Shown here one piece after another: positions 43,642 through 51,721 of a stretch of DNA of 64,000 nt. The DNA is taken from positions 3,289,513 through 3,353,512 of the forward strand of contig NZ_CP104311.1 of the NCBI RefSeq assembly GCF_036864975.1. The letters run 5' to 3'. The notes below the pieces were generated by a model, which did no database searches, was not told the origin of the DNA, and saw only the letters and a program-made list of their open reading frames with translations. Source of the DNA: Methylococcus capsulatus. GTDB lineage: Bacteria; Pseudomonadota; Gammaproteobacteria; Methylococcales; Methylococcaceae. Position 1 is the first letter of the stretch, and every line of letters starts with the position of its first letter. The position numbers and the translations under genes were made by a program.

Positions 43642-44037
43642 ATGCGTGCGAGCAAATTCTATCTCTTCGTCACTTTTGTGGTCCTGCTCGTCGTCGCCAT
43701 CGAAGGCGAACTCGTCGTGGAAATCCTTTCGCATACCGCAGAGCTCCTTCTCGAAGCCCTGGAGATGCTGCTGGACACGGTGTTCGAAACCGTGCTCGGC
43801 CTCACGCCGCGCGGCGCCCAGGTCCTGACGGCCTGGCTGACGATCGGCGTCGTGGTGTGGCTGGGAAGCCTGCTGGCCGGCAAGTTCGCCCGCAGGTGGC
43901 ACGAGCGCAGGCGACGGATCGAGGATAACTGGCAACGAATGGTCGCCGAGGCCAAGGCCTGGTATCTGCGTCACCGCCTGAAAATCATTCTGATCAGCGC
44001 CGGTGTTGGCTTGCTGGCCCTATTGGCTCTGTTCTGA
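43642..44037 (+). CDS. Unknown small inner-membrane protein
   Basis: A 131-residue protein with three hydrophobic segments: about residues 5-20, 62-80 and 113-130. Between them are an acidic amphipathic stretch (LSHTAELLLEALEMLLDTVF) and a basic loop (KFARRWHERRRRIEDNW). I recognise no family. The 3' end overlaps the convergent Anbu gene by 18 bases. No ribosome-binding site is evident, but length, codon use and membrane topology support a real gene. Confidence 0.65.
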   Translation: MRASKFYLFVTFVVLLVVAIEGELVVEILSHTAELLLEALEMLLDTVFETVLGLTPRGAQVLTAWLTIGVVVWLGSLLAGKFARRWHERRRRIEDNWQRMVAEAKAWYLRHRLKIILISAGVGLLALLALF

Positions 44038-44784
44038 ACCGATCGATCCGGTTGCTTCCCACTCGAACCGTGGCAACAGGGTGAAAGCGTTGCGTATACC
44101 CTCGGCCCACTGCTTCTGGATCGAAGCATAGAGGGGGCTGGAATAATCCAGGTGCAGATAATGGCCGATGGCAAAGGAGTCCCGCCGGTAGAAGGCGACC
44201 TCCACCGGGGGGCCGACCGAGATATTGCTGCGCATCGTCGAGTCGATGGAGACCAGGGCGCAGCGCGCCGCATCTTCCAGCGTCGTGGTGGGGGAGATCA
44301 TCCGATCGAGAATCGGCTTGCCATACTTGGTTTCGCCAACCTGCAAATAAGGCGTGTCGGGCGATGCTGTGATGTAATTGCCCTGGGGATAGATGAGGTA
44401 AATTTCGGGCGGCTGCCCCTGGATCTGGCCACCCAGGATGAAGCTGGCCTCGGCCGAGACGCCGCTACGCTGCATTGCGCTGGCGTGTTGCTCCTGAACC
44501 CGTACGCTGGTTCCACCTATGTAGGACGCAGCATCGTATAAGTAGGCCGCCGTGTTCAGATTGTAGAGCGCTCCCGGATTTTCCAGATCGCGTCGTATCA
44601 GATTGATCACAGCCTGAGTCGTGGCCAAATTGCCGGCGGCCAGGACGATCATCATGCGGTCGCTGTGCAAATCGAAGCGGTACATTTTGCTGTAAACGCT
44701 GGCGTAATCGACACCGGCATGGGTACGGGAATCGGAGGCGAACACCAGCCCCTCGTCGACCTTGATGGCAAGGCAGTAAGTCAT
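44020..44784 (-). CDS. Anbu: proteasome-like ancestral beta-subunit hydrolase
   Basis: A 254-residue Ntn-hydrolase of the bacterial proteasome-related Anbu family. After Met removal the N terminus is TYCLAIKVDEGLVFASDSRT, giving Thr1 as nucleophile, with Asp17 and Lys32 (SVYSKMYRF) in proteasome-like positions. Further family segments are FILGGQIQGQPPEIYLIYPQ and CALVSIDSTMRSNISVGPP. AAGGA precedes the ATG. Anbu genes typically stand beside alpha-E, ATP-grasp and transglutaminase genes, and two of these lie just divergent here. Native substrate unknown. Confidence 0.92.
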   Translation of the reverse strand: MTYCLAIKVDEGLVFASDSRTHAGVDYASVYSKMYRFDLHSDRMMIVLAAGNLATTQAVINLIRRDLENPGALYNLNTAAYLYDAASYIGGTSVRVQEQHASAMQRSGVSAEASFILGGQIQGQPPEIYLIYPQGNYITASPDTPYLQVGETKYGKPILDRMISPTTTLEDAARCALVSIDSTMRSNISVGPPVEVAFYRRDSFAIGHYLHLDYSSPLYASIQKQWAEGIRNAFTLLPRFEWEATGSIGSEQSQ

Positions 44785-45107
44785 GGGGATTCCTTAACAT
44801 AGGATCTGCGCGGTTAAGCCGCAGGACTCTAGCTCGAAACAGCCCCCGATCTCAAGCGGCTGCGCAATCGATAGGGATTTCGGCACTTGCACCGGATCAG
44901 CGCAAGGCGTTTCCAGCGTGCCCCAAACCAGCCCAGCCTCCGGTCGGGCCGCCCCACGCCCGCCTGGGCATCGCACGGGAAACGACAGAAGGGCACTTGG
45001 CATGGCCCGAAAATCGCTTGTCCGCCTATAGGAAGGCCCGCTTCCTGCGTCACCGTGGCCCGCCGCACCCTGAAACGATTTTAGCCTCCAAGGATCGAAA
45101 CACGATC
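44785..45107. other. Divergent control region between Anbu and the ATP-grasp gene
   Basis: 323 bases between two divergent starts. I see no RNA gene or convincing promoter. A minus-strand frame at 44794-45068 and the 5' extension of the ATP-grasp frame to 44997 are probably chance, G+C-rich open frames. Confidence 0.5.
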
Positions 45108-46556
45108 ATGACCCTGGCACTGCAAGATTACCCCAATCCGGAATGTTTCGATGAGTTGATCGACGAGCACGGCATGCCCCGGCGAATCGCCTGTGCCCTG
45201 TTCGACCATCTCAATGGCTTCTCCGAAGCCGATCTCCAGGAACGCAAAGCCGCCGCCGAAGCCGAAATCCTGAGCATGGGCATCACTTTCACGGTCTACT
45301 GTGAGAACGAGGGCTCTATCGACCGTGCCTGGCCGTTCGACATCATCCCACGGCTGATTCGGGCCGAGGAATGGGAAGGGGTCGAACGCGGGCTAAAACA
45401 GCGCACCCGCGCGCTGAACCTGTTCATCAATGACATCTACCACGCTCAGGACATCGTCCGGGATGGCGTATTCCCGCGCGAACTGCTGGCAGACTCCAGG
45501 AATTTCCGGCCCGAGTGTGTCGGTATCGACCCGCCGCTCGGCGTCTGGGCCCATGTGTGCGGCACCGACCTGGTCAAGGACAAGGACGGGCGGTTCTACG
45601 TGCTGGAGGACAACCTCCGGGTACCCTCCGGCGTGTCCTACATGCTAGAGAACCGGCTGGTGATGAAGCGGGTGTTGCCGGAGCTTTTCGAATCCTACGC
45701 CATCGGCCCGGTCGACGACTATCCGGCCCAACTCCGCCAGTGCCTGGCATCCCTCGCGCCCATGGCCAATCCTCAGATCGTGGTGCTGACACCCGGCATC
45801 TATAACTCGGCTTATTTCGAACACGCCTACCTGGCCCAGCAGATGGGCGCCGAACTGGTGGAAGGACGCGACCTGGTCGTCGGCAGCGACGACTGCGTCT
45901 ACATGCGCACCATCGAAGGTCTGCACAAGGTCGACGTGGTTTACCGGCGGATCGACGATCTGTTTCTCGACCCGGAAACCTTCAATCCGGAATCGGTGCT
46001 CGGCGTACCAGGGCTCATCCGCGCCTGGAAGAAGGGCAAGGTGGCGCTGGCCAACGCTCCTGGAGCCGGGGTGGCGGACGATAAGGTGGTCTACACCTAC
46101 GTTCCCGACATCATCCGCTATTACTTGAACGAGGAGCCCATCCTGCCGAATGTACCTTCCTACCGCTGCGTCGATCCAGAGGAATGCCGCTATGTGCTGG
46201 ACCACCTCGACCAACTCGTGGTCAAACCGGCCAATGAATCGGGCGGCTACGGCATGCTCATCGGCCCCAGGGCCCGCCGGGAGGAGCGCGTGGAGTTCGC
46301 TGAGCGCATCCGCCGCGATCCGCGCAACTACATGGCGCAGCCCATGCTCACCCTGTCCACCGCGCCCACACTGGTCGATCATCGGGCCGAACCGCGCCAT
46401 CTCGACCTGCGCCCCTTCATCCTGAGCGGCCGGGACATCTATGTGACCAACGGTGGACTGACCCGCGTCGCTCTCCAGAAAGGCTCGACCGTGGTGAACT
46501 CGTCCCAGGGAGGAGGCAGCAAGGACACCTGGATCATCGACGGAAAAGGAGCCTGA
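45108..46556 (+). CDS. Circularly permuted ATP-grasp protein
   Basis: A 482-residue protein of the permuted ATP-grasp family (DUF404/407). Visible are YPNPECFDELIDEHGMPRR at the N terminus, RALNLFINDIYHAQDIVRDG, DGRFYVLEDNLRVPSGVSYM with likely metal ligands, and VVKPANESGGYGMLIGP with a nucleotide-binding Lys and Gly-rich loop. Members are thought to ligate amino acids or peptides; the substrate is unknown. I chose the ATG at 45108 (MTLALQDYPN). The alpha-E gene starts one base after its stop, so they are coexpressed. Confidence 0.92.
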   Translation: MTLALQDYPNPECFDELIDEHGMPRRIACALFDHLNGFSEADLQERKAAAEAEILSMGITFTVYCENEGSIDRAWPFDIIPRLIRAEEWEGVERGLKQRTRALNLFINDIYHAQDIVRDGVFPRELLADSRNFRPECVGIDPPLGVWAHVCGTDLVKDKDGRFYVLEDNLRVPSGVSYMLENRLVMKRVLPELFESYAIGPVDDYPAQLRQCLASLAPMANPQIVVLTPGIYNSAYFEHAYLAQQMGAELVEGRDLVVGSDDCVYMRTIEGLHKVDVVYRRIDDLFLDPETFNPESVLGVPGLIRAWKKGKVALANAPGAGVADDKVVYTYVPDIIRYYLNEEPILPNVPSYRCVDPEECRYVLDHLDQLVVKPANESGGYGMLIGPRARREERVEFAERIRRDPRNYMAQPMLTLSTAPTLVDHRAEPRHLDLRPFILSGRDIYVTNGGLTRVALQKGSTVVNSSQGGGSKDTWIIDGKGA

Positions 46557-46557
46557 C

Positions 46558-47526
46558 ATGGCGATGTTGTCGCGCGTCGCGGAAAGCCTCTACTGGATGT
46601 CGCGCTATCTAGAGCGGGCGGAAAACACCGCCCGCATGATCAATGCCAACGCCAACGTGATGCTGGACTTGCCCCGGGAAATCCGTCCCAGCTGGGATTC
46701 TCTGCTGACCATCACTGGGAGCGAGGAAACATTCGCCACGCTTTATTCCACTCCCGGCGAAAGCCAGGTCAGCCGTTTCCTGATTACGGAGGCACGCAAT
46801 CCCGGCTCCATCGTCAGCTCGCTGCGCGCGGCCCGCGAGAACGCCCGCAGCATACGGGACATACTCCAGCGGGAAGGCTGGGAGCATATCAACGCGCTGT
46901 ACCTTAAGGCGATGGCGCGCATACCGGACAGCGAGTCGCCGAAACGCCGCTTTGCCTACCTCGACGATATCATCGTCAGCGTACAGACCGTCGCCGGCAT
47001 CATCGCCGGCACCATGAGCCATGATGAAGCCTACGAATTCGTCCGGCTCGGCTGCAATCTGGAGCGGGCCGACATGACCACCCGCATTCTAGACGCCCGT
47101 TGGATCGACCTGTCACCGGAAGGCAAGGATGTGACGCCGTTCGAAAACCTGCTCTGGATGAGCGTGCTGAAGTCGATGACGGCCTACCATATGTACCGGC
47201 GCCACTGCCAGAGCGCCGTCGGACGGAATTCGGTGGTGAAGTTTCTCCTGGAAGACACCTTGTTTCCCCGTTCCTGCCATTTCTGCCTCCGCGACATGCT
47301 GGAGGCGCTCGCCCATCTGCCGCAGGGCGGCTGTGCCCGCGAAAAACTGGCGGAAGCCATCGCCCTGGTCCAGGATGAGGAAAGCCGCCGCCGTACCGAA
47401 CTGCACCGATTCATCGACGATCTCCAGATCAAGTTGGCCGAAATTCACGATGCCCTCTCCGGCTGCTACTTCGACGTCGAAAAATTGTCGCCCCGGCAGA
47501 ATCAGTCGCTTTGCAGTAACGAATAG
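46558..47526 (+). CDS. Alpha-E domain protein
   Basis: A 322-residue all-helical protein of the alpha-E (DUF403) family. It begins MAMLSRVAESLYWMSRYLER, a segment conserved in the family, and has AENTARMINAN, TMSHDEAYEFVRLGCNLERA and DMTTRILDAR. AAGGAG lies 6-8 bases before the ATG. The family always travels with the permuted ATP-grasp protein and often with Anbu and a transglutaminase. Its activity is not known. A strong hairpin follows 15 bases after the stop. Confidence 0.92.
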   Translation: MAMLSRVAESLYWMSRYLERAENTARMINANANVMLDLPREIRPSWDSLLTITGSEETFATLYSTPGESQVSRFLITEARNPGSIVSSLRAARENARSIRDILQREGWEHINALYLKAMARIPDSESPKRRFAYLDDIIVSVQTVAGIIAGTMSHDEAYEFVRLGCNLERADMTTRILDARWIDLSPEGKDVTPFENLLWMSVLKSMTAYHMYRRHCQSAVGRNSVVKFLLEDTLFPRSCHFCLRDMLEALAHLPQGGCAREKLAEAIALVQDEESRRRTELHRFIDDLQIKLAEIHDALSGCYFDVEKLSPRQNQSLCSNE

Positions 47527-47540
47527 GGTACAGCAGATGC

Positions 47541-47574
47541 GAAAAGGCCCGCGGCTTTGGCCGCGGGCCTTTTC
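47541..47574. terminator. Strong bidirectional rho-independent terminator
   Basis: AAAAGGCCCGCGGC pairs perfectly with GCCGCGGGCCTTTT around a TTTG loop, giving a 14-bp stem with A- and T-tracts on the two sides. It ends the ATP-grasp/alpha-E operon and could also stop nhaD transcription arriving from the other side. Confidence 0.9.
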
Positions 47575-47585
47575 GTCACCCTTCA

Positions 47586-47887
47586 GACACTGGAGCGTCG
47601 CCATTTTTCGCGAAACCCGACGGGACTTCCAAGTCACCCTCGGAAGCGAAAAATTGGCGACGTCTTTGCCTTCGGCGGCCCGCGCCGTCCTGCGTCCGCC
47701 TCGGCTCCGTCCGTCTCTCCGCGACGCACTCCGCCATGGCTCCCACAATGACTCGACGCCGTGTCGGTTCCCTTATGTTTTGTCTACACCTGCGGTGAAG
47801 CCGCAGACTCCGACAAAACATCCGGGCCTACGGCTTCGCGGGTGTCGTCGCACTCGCTCGCTTCGCTCGACTTCCTTGTGCTCCTTC
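47586..47887. repeat. 302-bp dispersed repeat, copy 2
   Basis: The same element as 11882-12183, same orientation, four base differences. It fills the gap between the terminator and the nhaD stop codon, which begins 8 bases beyond its end, so no gene is broken here. The flanks (TTCA and GTGG) show no target duplication. Both internal inverted repeats are kept; the second copy changes only the loop of the larger one. Confidence 0.9.
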
Positions 47888-47894
47888 GTGGCGA

Positions 47895-49256
47895 TCAGCC
47901 GTTGATGAAATAGTGCGTCGCGATACTGGCGACATAGCCTGCAGCCACCGCGGGTGTCCATTTCAGATGGCTGAAGAAGGTGTACATGCCGCGCGATGTG
48001 CCCATCAGCGCCACACCGGCCGCCGAGCCCACCGACAGCATGGATCCGCCCACGCCAGCGGTCAGGGTGACCAGCATCCACTGGTAGATGTCCATGTCCG
48101 GGTTCATGTTCAGCACCGCGAACATCACCGGGATGTTGTCGACCACCGCCGACAGCAGACCGACGATGACATTGGCCGTGGTCGCACCGAGACCGTCATA
48201 CATGGCGGCGGAAGCCAGCTCCAGATAGCCGATGTAGCCCAGACCGCCGACCGCGAACACCACACCGAAGAAGAACAGCAAAGTGTCCCATTCGGCGTCG
48301 CGGACGTTGGCGAACACATCGAACCGGTCGTCGCTGTTGCCGGGGAAATACATCTTGAGGCGGTAACCGTAGAACATCAGGATGGACAGGCCCACCATCA
48401 TGCCCAAGAACGGCGGCAGATGGAGGAACTGCTTGAAGCTGACGGCGATCGAGATGGTGAGCACGAACAGACCGCAGATCGCCAGAGCGCCTGGCTTCAT
48501 GACGACGACCTCCTCCTCGGGAAAATCCGGCAGTTCGTTCGGAATCGCGAAGTGCATGAAGACCGCCGGCACCGCGAAGTTCACGACCGAAGGAATGAAC
48601 AACTCGAAGAAATCGAAGAATTCCGCTTTTCCAGCCTGCCATACCATCAGAGTCGTGATGTCGCCGAAGGGGCTGAAGGCGCCGCCCGCGTTGGCCGCGA
48701 TCACCAGGTTGATGAATCCTAAGCTGACGAATCGGGGACTCTTGGCCCCGACCGCCATCACCACGGCACCAACCAGCAGCGCCGAGGTCAGGTTGTCAGC
48801 CACGGAAGACAGGAAGAAGGTGATGACGCCGGTGATCCAGAACAGCTTGCGGTAACCGAACTTGCGGGTCACCAACCAGGACCGCAGCGCCTCGAACACA
48901 TTACGCTCGGCCATGGCATTGATGTAGGTCATGGCGACCAGCAGGAACAGCATCAGTTCCGCATATTCCTTGAGGTCGTGCTCGAATGCCCGGTGCACCT
49001 CCTCGGCAGCGACGCCGGCGGTGCTGGCCATGTAGGCGACCTCCGCCCAGATGATGCCGGCGGCCAGGATCACCGGCTTGGACTTCCGAAGATGCGTGAA
49101 TTCTTCGGTCATCACGAAGGCATAGGCCACGATGAAGATCAGAACGCAGTATAATCCTCGGTGAGTCGCGGTCAGATCAAGATTCCGGGTTTCCTCCGCC
49201 AGGGCAAGCTCAGGCAGCCCTAGGAAAAGCGACAATAAAACGAATGCGCGTAACAA
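47895..49256 (-). CDS. nhaD: Na+/H+ antiporter NhaD
   Basis: A 453-residue ion-transporter-superfamily antiporter with a cleavable-looking N-terminal segment (FVLLSLFLGLPELALA) and about 11-13 membrane helices. Family motifs are SSVADNLTSALLVGAVVMAV, NAGGAFSPFGDITTLMVW and LLSAVVDNIPVMFAVL, which carry polar residues for Na+ and H+. The start is a TTG (49256) with GAGAGGA upstream; no ATG fits. The 270-base gap to the divergent sulfite reductase gene shows nothing coding. Confidence 0.92.
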   Translation of the reverse strand: MLRAFVLLSLFLGLPELALAEETRNLDLTATHRGLYCVLIFIVAYAFVMTEEFTHLRKSKPVILAAGIIWAEVAYMASTAGVAAEEVHRAFEHDLKEYAELMLFLLVAMTYINAMAERNVFEALRSWLVTRKFGYRKLFWITGVITFFLSSVADNLTSALLVGAVVMAVGAKSPRFVSLGFINLVIAANAGGAFSPFGDITTLMVWQAGKAEFFDFFELFIPSVVNFAVPAVFMHFAIPNELPDFPEEEVVVMKPGALAICGLFVLTISIAVSFKQFLHLPPFLGMMVGLSILMFYGYRLKMYFPGNSDDRFDVFANVRDAEWDTLLFFFGVVFAVGGLGYIGYLELASAAMYDGLGATTANVIVGLLSAVVDNIPVMFAVLNMNPDMDIYQWMLVTLTAGVGGSMLSVGSAAGVALMGTSRGMYTFFSHLKWTPAVAAGYVASIATHYFING

Positions 49257-49526
49257 GGCCAGGTCCTCTCGAATTGTTATTGAATCGAATAAAAACGTGG
49301 CCGCTACATGAGCGGCCCGCCTGTTCCCAAATCCGACCCACGATTATATAAGAAGAACATCCGGACTGACGAATCCACCGGGCACCGGCGACGCGCACGC
49401 TATCCAGCCCCACCACCACACACCGGCGGCAGGCGTCGACTCCGACACGCGATGGTGTTATCGTCGTTTTCATAGTAAAACACTCAGGATATCGCCCCGA
49501 AGCGAACACCCGACAGCGAAAACGCC

Positions 49527-51173
49527 ATGTACCAATACGACGAATATGACCAACGGCTGGTCGACGAACGGGTTGCCCAGTTCCGCAGCCAGACCCGCAG
49601 ATTCCTTCAGGGCGAGCTGAGCGAAGAGCAGTTCCGCCCGCTGCGTCTGATGAATGGCCTGTACATCCAACGCCACTCCCCGATGCTGCGCGTCGCCATC
49701 CCCTATGGCCTGCTCTCGTCCAGGCAACTGCGCAAACTGGCCGAAATCGCCCGCCGCTACGACAAATCCGTTGCCCATTTCACCACCCGCCAAAACATCC
49801 AATTCAACTGGCCGCGCCTGGAAGACGTACCGGACATCCTGGCCGAGCTGGCGACGGTCCAGATGCATGCCATCCAGACCAGCGGCAACTGCATCCGCAA
49901 TGTCACCAGCGACCCGCTGGCCGGCATTTGCCCCGACGAGATCGAAGACCCGCGCCCCTACTGCGAAATCATCCGGCAGTGGTCGACCCTACACCCGGAA
50001 TTCAGCTACCTGCCGCGCAAATTCAAGATCGCCGTTAGCGGGGCGATGAAAGACCGTGCCGCGACCCAGCTGCACGACATCGGCTTGCAGATGGTCAAAA
50101 GCAAGACAGGCGAAACCGGCTTCGAAGTCCTGGTCGGCGGCGGCCTCGGACGCACACCGATCATCGGCCAGACCATCCGCCCTTTCCTCCCCAAGGCCGA
50201 TCTCCTGTCCTATCTGGAAGCCATCCTGCGGGTCTACAACCGCTTTGGGCGGCGCGACAACAAATTCAAGGCACGCATCAAAATCCTGCTCAAAGAAACC
50301 GGTATCGCAGACTTCACCCGTCAGGTCGAGGCCGAATGGGCGCAGATCCGCCCGCAACTGGTGCTGGACACCGGCGAGATCGAGCGGGTGAAGAAACATT
50401 TCACAACGCCCGAGTACCGGCCTGCGAGCGGCGCCGGCCCGGACGGCCTGGCGGCGGCCGACCCACGCTTCGCCACTTGGCTGAGGAACAACACAACGGC
50501 CCACAAGATCGCCGGCTACCGTGCAGTGTTTCTGTCACTGAAAGCCCGCGGAGTGCCGCCGGGTGATGTCACCGACACCCAGCTGGATGCCGTGGCCGAG
50601 CTGGCCGAGCACTACAGCTTCGGCGAGATCCGCGCCACCCATACCCAGAACCTGGTGTTCGCGGACGTGCATCAGGACGATCTGTACGAACTCTGGCAGC
50701 GCCTCGACTCCATCGGGCTGGCCACGCCCAACATCGGCAAGGCCACCGATATGATCTGCTGCCCCGGTCTGGATTATTGCTCGCTGGCCAATGCCAGCTC
50801 GATCTCGGTGGCAGAAGACATCTATTCACGCATCGACGATATCGATTATCTGCACGACCTCGGCGACCTGCGGATCAACATTTCCGGCTGCATGAACGGC
50901 TGCGCCCATCAGAGCGTGGGCCACATCGGCATCCTGGGCGTAGACAAGAAAGGCGAGGAGTGGTACCAGCTCACTCTGGGCGGCAGCTCCAGCAATGACG
51001 CATCGCTCGGCGAACGCCTCGGTCCCGCCATCGACAAGGCTCACGTGGCTCAGGCCGTGGAAACCATTCTGAAAACCTACATTGAGTTGCGTCAGGACGA
51101 GGAATCCTTTCTCGATACCGTGCGACGTCTAGGCATCAACCCGTTTCAGGAGCGCGTCTATGCCCATCATTAA
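49527..51173 (+). CDS. Siroheme nitrite/sulfite reductase, hemoprotein type
   Basis: A 548-residue assimilatory reductase with the two-fold ferredoxin-like and siroheme domain repeat. The N-terminal half has AHFTTRQNIQFNWPRLEDVP and SGNCIRNVTSDPLAGICPDE. The 4Fe-4S/siroheme cysteines are CCPGLDYCSLANA and SGCMNGCAHQ. With DUF934 directly behind it, sulfite (six electrons to sulfide) is the more likely substrate. The electron donor, NADPH flavoprotein or ferredoxin, is not encoded nearby. Confidence 0.9.
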   Translation: MYQYDEYDQRLVDERVAQFRSQTRRFLQGELSEEQFRPLRLMNGLYIQRHSPMLRVAIPYGLLSSRQLRKLAEIARRYDKSVAHFTTRQNIQFNWPRLEDVPDILAELATVQMHAIQTSGNCIRNVTSDPLAGICPDEIEDPRPYCEIIRQWSTLHPEFSYLPRKFKIAVSGAMKDRAATQLHDIGLQMVKSKTGETGFEVLVGGGLGRTPIIGQTIRPFLPKADLLSYLEAILRVYNRFGRRDNKFKARIKILLKETGIADFTRQVEAEWAQIRPQLVLDTGEIERVKKHFTTPEYRPASGAGPDGLAAADPRFATWLRNNTTAHKIAGYRAVFLSLKARGVPPGDVTDTQLDAVAELAEHYSFGEIRATHTQNLVFADVHQDDLYELWQRLDSIGLATPNIGKATDMICCPGLDYCSLANASSISVAEDIYSRIDDIDYLHDLGDLRINISGCMNGCAHQSVGHIGILGVDKKGEEWYQLTLGGSSSNDASLGERLGPAIDKAHVAQAVETILKTYIELRQDEESFLDTVRRLGINPFQERVYAHH

Positions 51174-51645
51174 AGACGGATCCATCGTCACCGATACTTG
51201 GCACCATCTGGCCGATGACGAACCAGTGACTGCTGCCCCCTGCACCGTTTCGCTCGCACGCTGGAACCGCGAGAAGAGCGAGCTGGCCGCCCACGGCGGC
51301 GCCTTGGGGTTGCGGGTCAGGGGAGAGGATCGCGTGGAAGATTTCGCCGGAGAACTCGACCGGTTCCCACTAGTCGTGGTGGAATTCCCCAGCATGGTCG
51401 ACGGCCGCGGATTTTCCATAGCCAGGCTGTTGAGGGAGCGCTATGGCTACCAGGGTGAACTCCGGGCACGTGGAGCCTTCATTCCAGACCAGGTGTTCTT
51501 TCTCCGGCGCGTGGGATTCAACGCCTTCGAATTCACGCACGATGCGAACCTGGAAAGCACGCTGCCCCTGCTCAGCGAATTCAGCGTGACTTACCAGGCC
51601 GCAGTGGACGACCCACGGCCGCTTTACCGGCGCTGCGCCCGATGA
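51160..51645 (+). CDS. DUF934 protein, sulfite-reductase partner
   Basis: A 161-residue DUF934 protein overlapping the reductase gene by 14 bases, with AGGAG 6 bases before its ATG. Typical features are MPIIKDGSIVTDTWHHL, ARLLRERYGYQGELRARGAF and IPDQVFFLRRVGFNAFE. The family is nearly always beside assimilatory sulfite reductase and phosphoadenylylsulfate reductase; a small role in sulfite reduction is inferred. cysH does not follow here: fimV is convergent. Confidence 0.9.
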   Translation: MPIIKDGSIVTDTWHHLADDEPVTAAPCTVSLARWNREKSELAAHGGALGLRVRGEDRVEDFAGELDRFPLVVVEFPSMVDGRGFSIARLLRERYGYQGELRARGAFIPDQVFFLRRVGFNAFEFTHDANLESTLPLLSEFSVTYQAAVDDPRPLYRRCAR

Positions 51646-51721
51646 ACTGGTCATTCTTGAGGGCGTGACTCGATTCGTGAGGGGGCGCACCATGATCGGG
51701 CACGATCCCGCCCACACCCTC

